Below are positions 63,466 through 64,000 of a DNA stretch of 64,000 bases, piece by piece. The stretch spans positions 373,334-437,333 of the forward strand of contig NZ_JADNRL010000026.1 in assembly GCF_015595025.1 (NCBI RefSeq). Direction: 5' to 3'. The notes under the pieces were generated by a model. That model searched no databases, was not told where the DNA came from, and saw only the letters and a program-made list of their open reading frames with translations. Position 1 is the stretch's first letter; every line of letters begins with the position of its first letter. A program made the position numbers and the translations under genes. This DNA comes from Halomonas sp. KAO (GTDB taxonomy: Bacteria > Pseudomonadota > Gammaproteobacteria > Pseudomonadales > Halomonadaceae).

Positions 63466-64000
63466 TCAGCTGGATGAGTCCAGCTGGCCATGGCGGCGAC
63501 TCTGAACCACCACGAAACGAGAAGCCACGAAGGCCTGGTCGCACAGCGAGGCGTTGGCCGCCGGATTGCCCCCGGTCGCATGGAAGTCGCTGAAGGCAGC
63601 GGACTGGTTGACCAGGATACCCCCGTCCAGATTGAGCGACAGCGGCACCGCCACCTCCATGGCCAGCTCCTCGAACCGGTCGGCGACCTCATCATCGGTA
63701 GTATAGGCACCGAAGGTGATGGCTCCTTTCTCGCCAATCACATCGCGGGCCAGCTCGATGCTATGCGCGGTGCTGTCAGTGGCGATCAAAAAGCCGATCG
63801 GGCCGAAGCGCTCCTCACTGAAAGCGTCGCGCTGGCTGGCATCCACCTTGAGCAGCAGCGGTGTATGGATACGCGCCTCGGGATACCGAGCATGCTGGCG
63901 CGGCTCGCTGTCCAGCAGCACCTCCCCCAGGCCACGACACTCCTCGATACGGGCGGCAGTGGCTGGCGTCTGGATAGCGCCCAGCACGGTACAGGCACGC
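63466..64000 (-). CDS. paaN: Phenylacetic acid degradation protein PaaN (C-terminal part)
   Basis: About 178 C-terminal residues of an aldehyde-dehydrogenase-like protein; the frame is open to the window end. [20 protein letters not shown] and [20 protein letters not shown] are typical of the PaaN family. 19 bp upstream of paaY on the same strand, likely co-transcribed. Confidence 0.88.
   Translation of the reverse strand, partial: RACTVLGAIQTPATAARIEECRGLGEVLLDSEPRQHARYPEARIHTPLLLKVDASQRDAFSEERFGPIGFLIATDSTAHSIELARDVIGEKGAITFGAYTTDDEVADRFEELAMEVAVPLSLNLDGGILVNQSAAFSDFHATGGNPAANASLCDQAFVASRFVVVQSRRHGQLDSSS

Overview
The window is high-GC, gene-dense proteobacterial chromosome. Gene content and protein style (cNOR, NarXL, split class II ribonucleotide reductase, UbiTUV, NhaC, PaaX/PaaY) fit a halophilic gammaproteobacterium close to Halomonas; this is inference from gene content, not from a marker-gene comparison. 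No rRNA, tRNA, CRISPR array, complete transposon or prophage was seen.

Region 1 (1-24.5 kb) is an anaerobic nitrogen-oxide island. It holds narH (partial) and narG on the minus strand, an MFS transporter, the narXL two-component system, two NarK-type transporters, norE/norF, and then norD, norQ, norB and norC on the minus strand. These are followed by a CMD-domain protein, a SirB2 protein, NnrS, a cytochrome P450 with a MarR regulator, a Yip1-like membrane protein and the flavohemoglobin hmp. FNR/DNR-type boxes, NsrR-like palindromes and NarL heptamers sit in the expected intergenic gaps. Nitrite reductase and nitrous-oxide reductase genes are not in this window.

Region 2 (24.8-37.4 kb) mixes respiration and oxygen-independent biosynthesis. 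It has a PLP Cys/Met-family enzyme, a LysR regulator, a variant cbb3 oxidase (CcoS-like/CcoN fusion, CcoO and a monoheme cytochrome c), ubiU-ubiV, then ubiT with the split adenosylcobalamin ribonucleotide reductase nrdJa/nrdJb, and trmB. Three eroded genes lie here: a TDT/TehA-type transporter start, a CcoI-type P-ATPase skeleton and a radical-SAM (NrdG-like) fragment. Together these genes would supply quinone, deoxynucleotides and electron sinks at low oxygen.

Region 3 (37.4-64 kb) is mostly housekeeping: DUF423, a thioesterase, malate synthase G, an alpha/beta hydrolase, a lipoprotein, comM, ubiK, glnK-amtB-glnB, fpr with a divergent FinR-like LysR gene, hemE, ribA, nhaC, the xseB-ispA-dxs-djlA run, serA, an enoyl-CoA hydratase, an IclR regulator and the phenylacetate genes paaX, paaY and paaN (partial). 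A family of about 95-bp structured intergenic repeats (five copies, paired arms that covary) is scattered from 13 to 42.6 kb and is the least explained element in the window. An eight-copy heptanucleotide tandem repeat follows the second PII gene.
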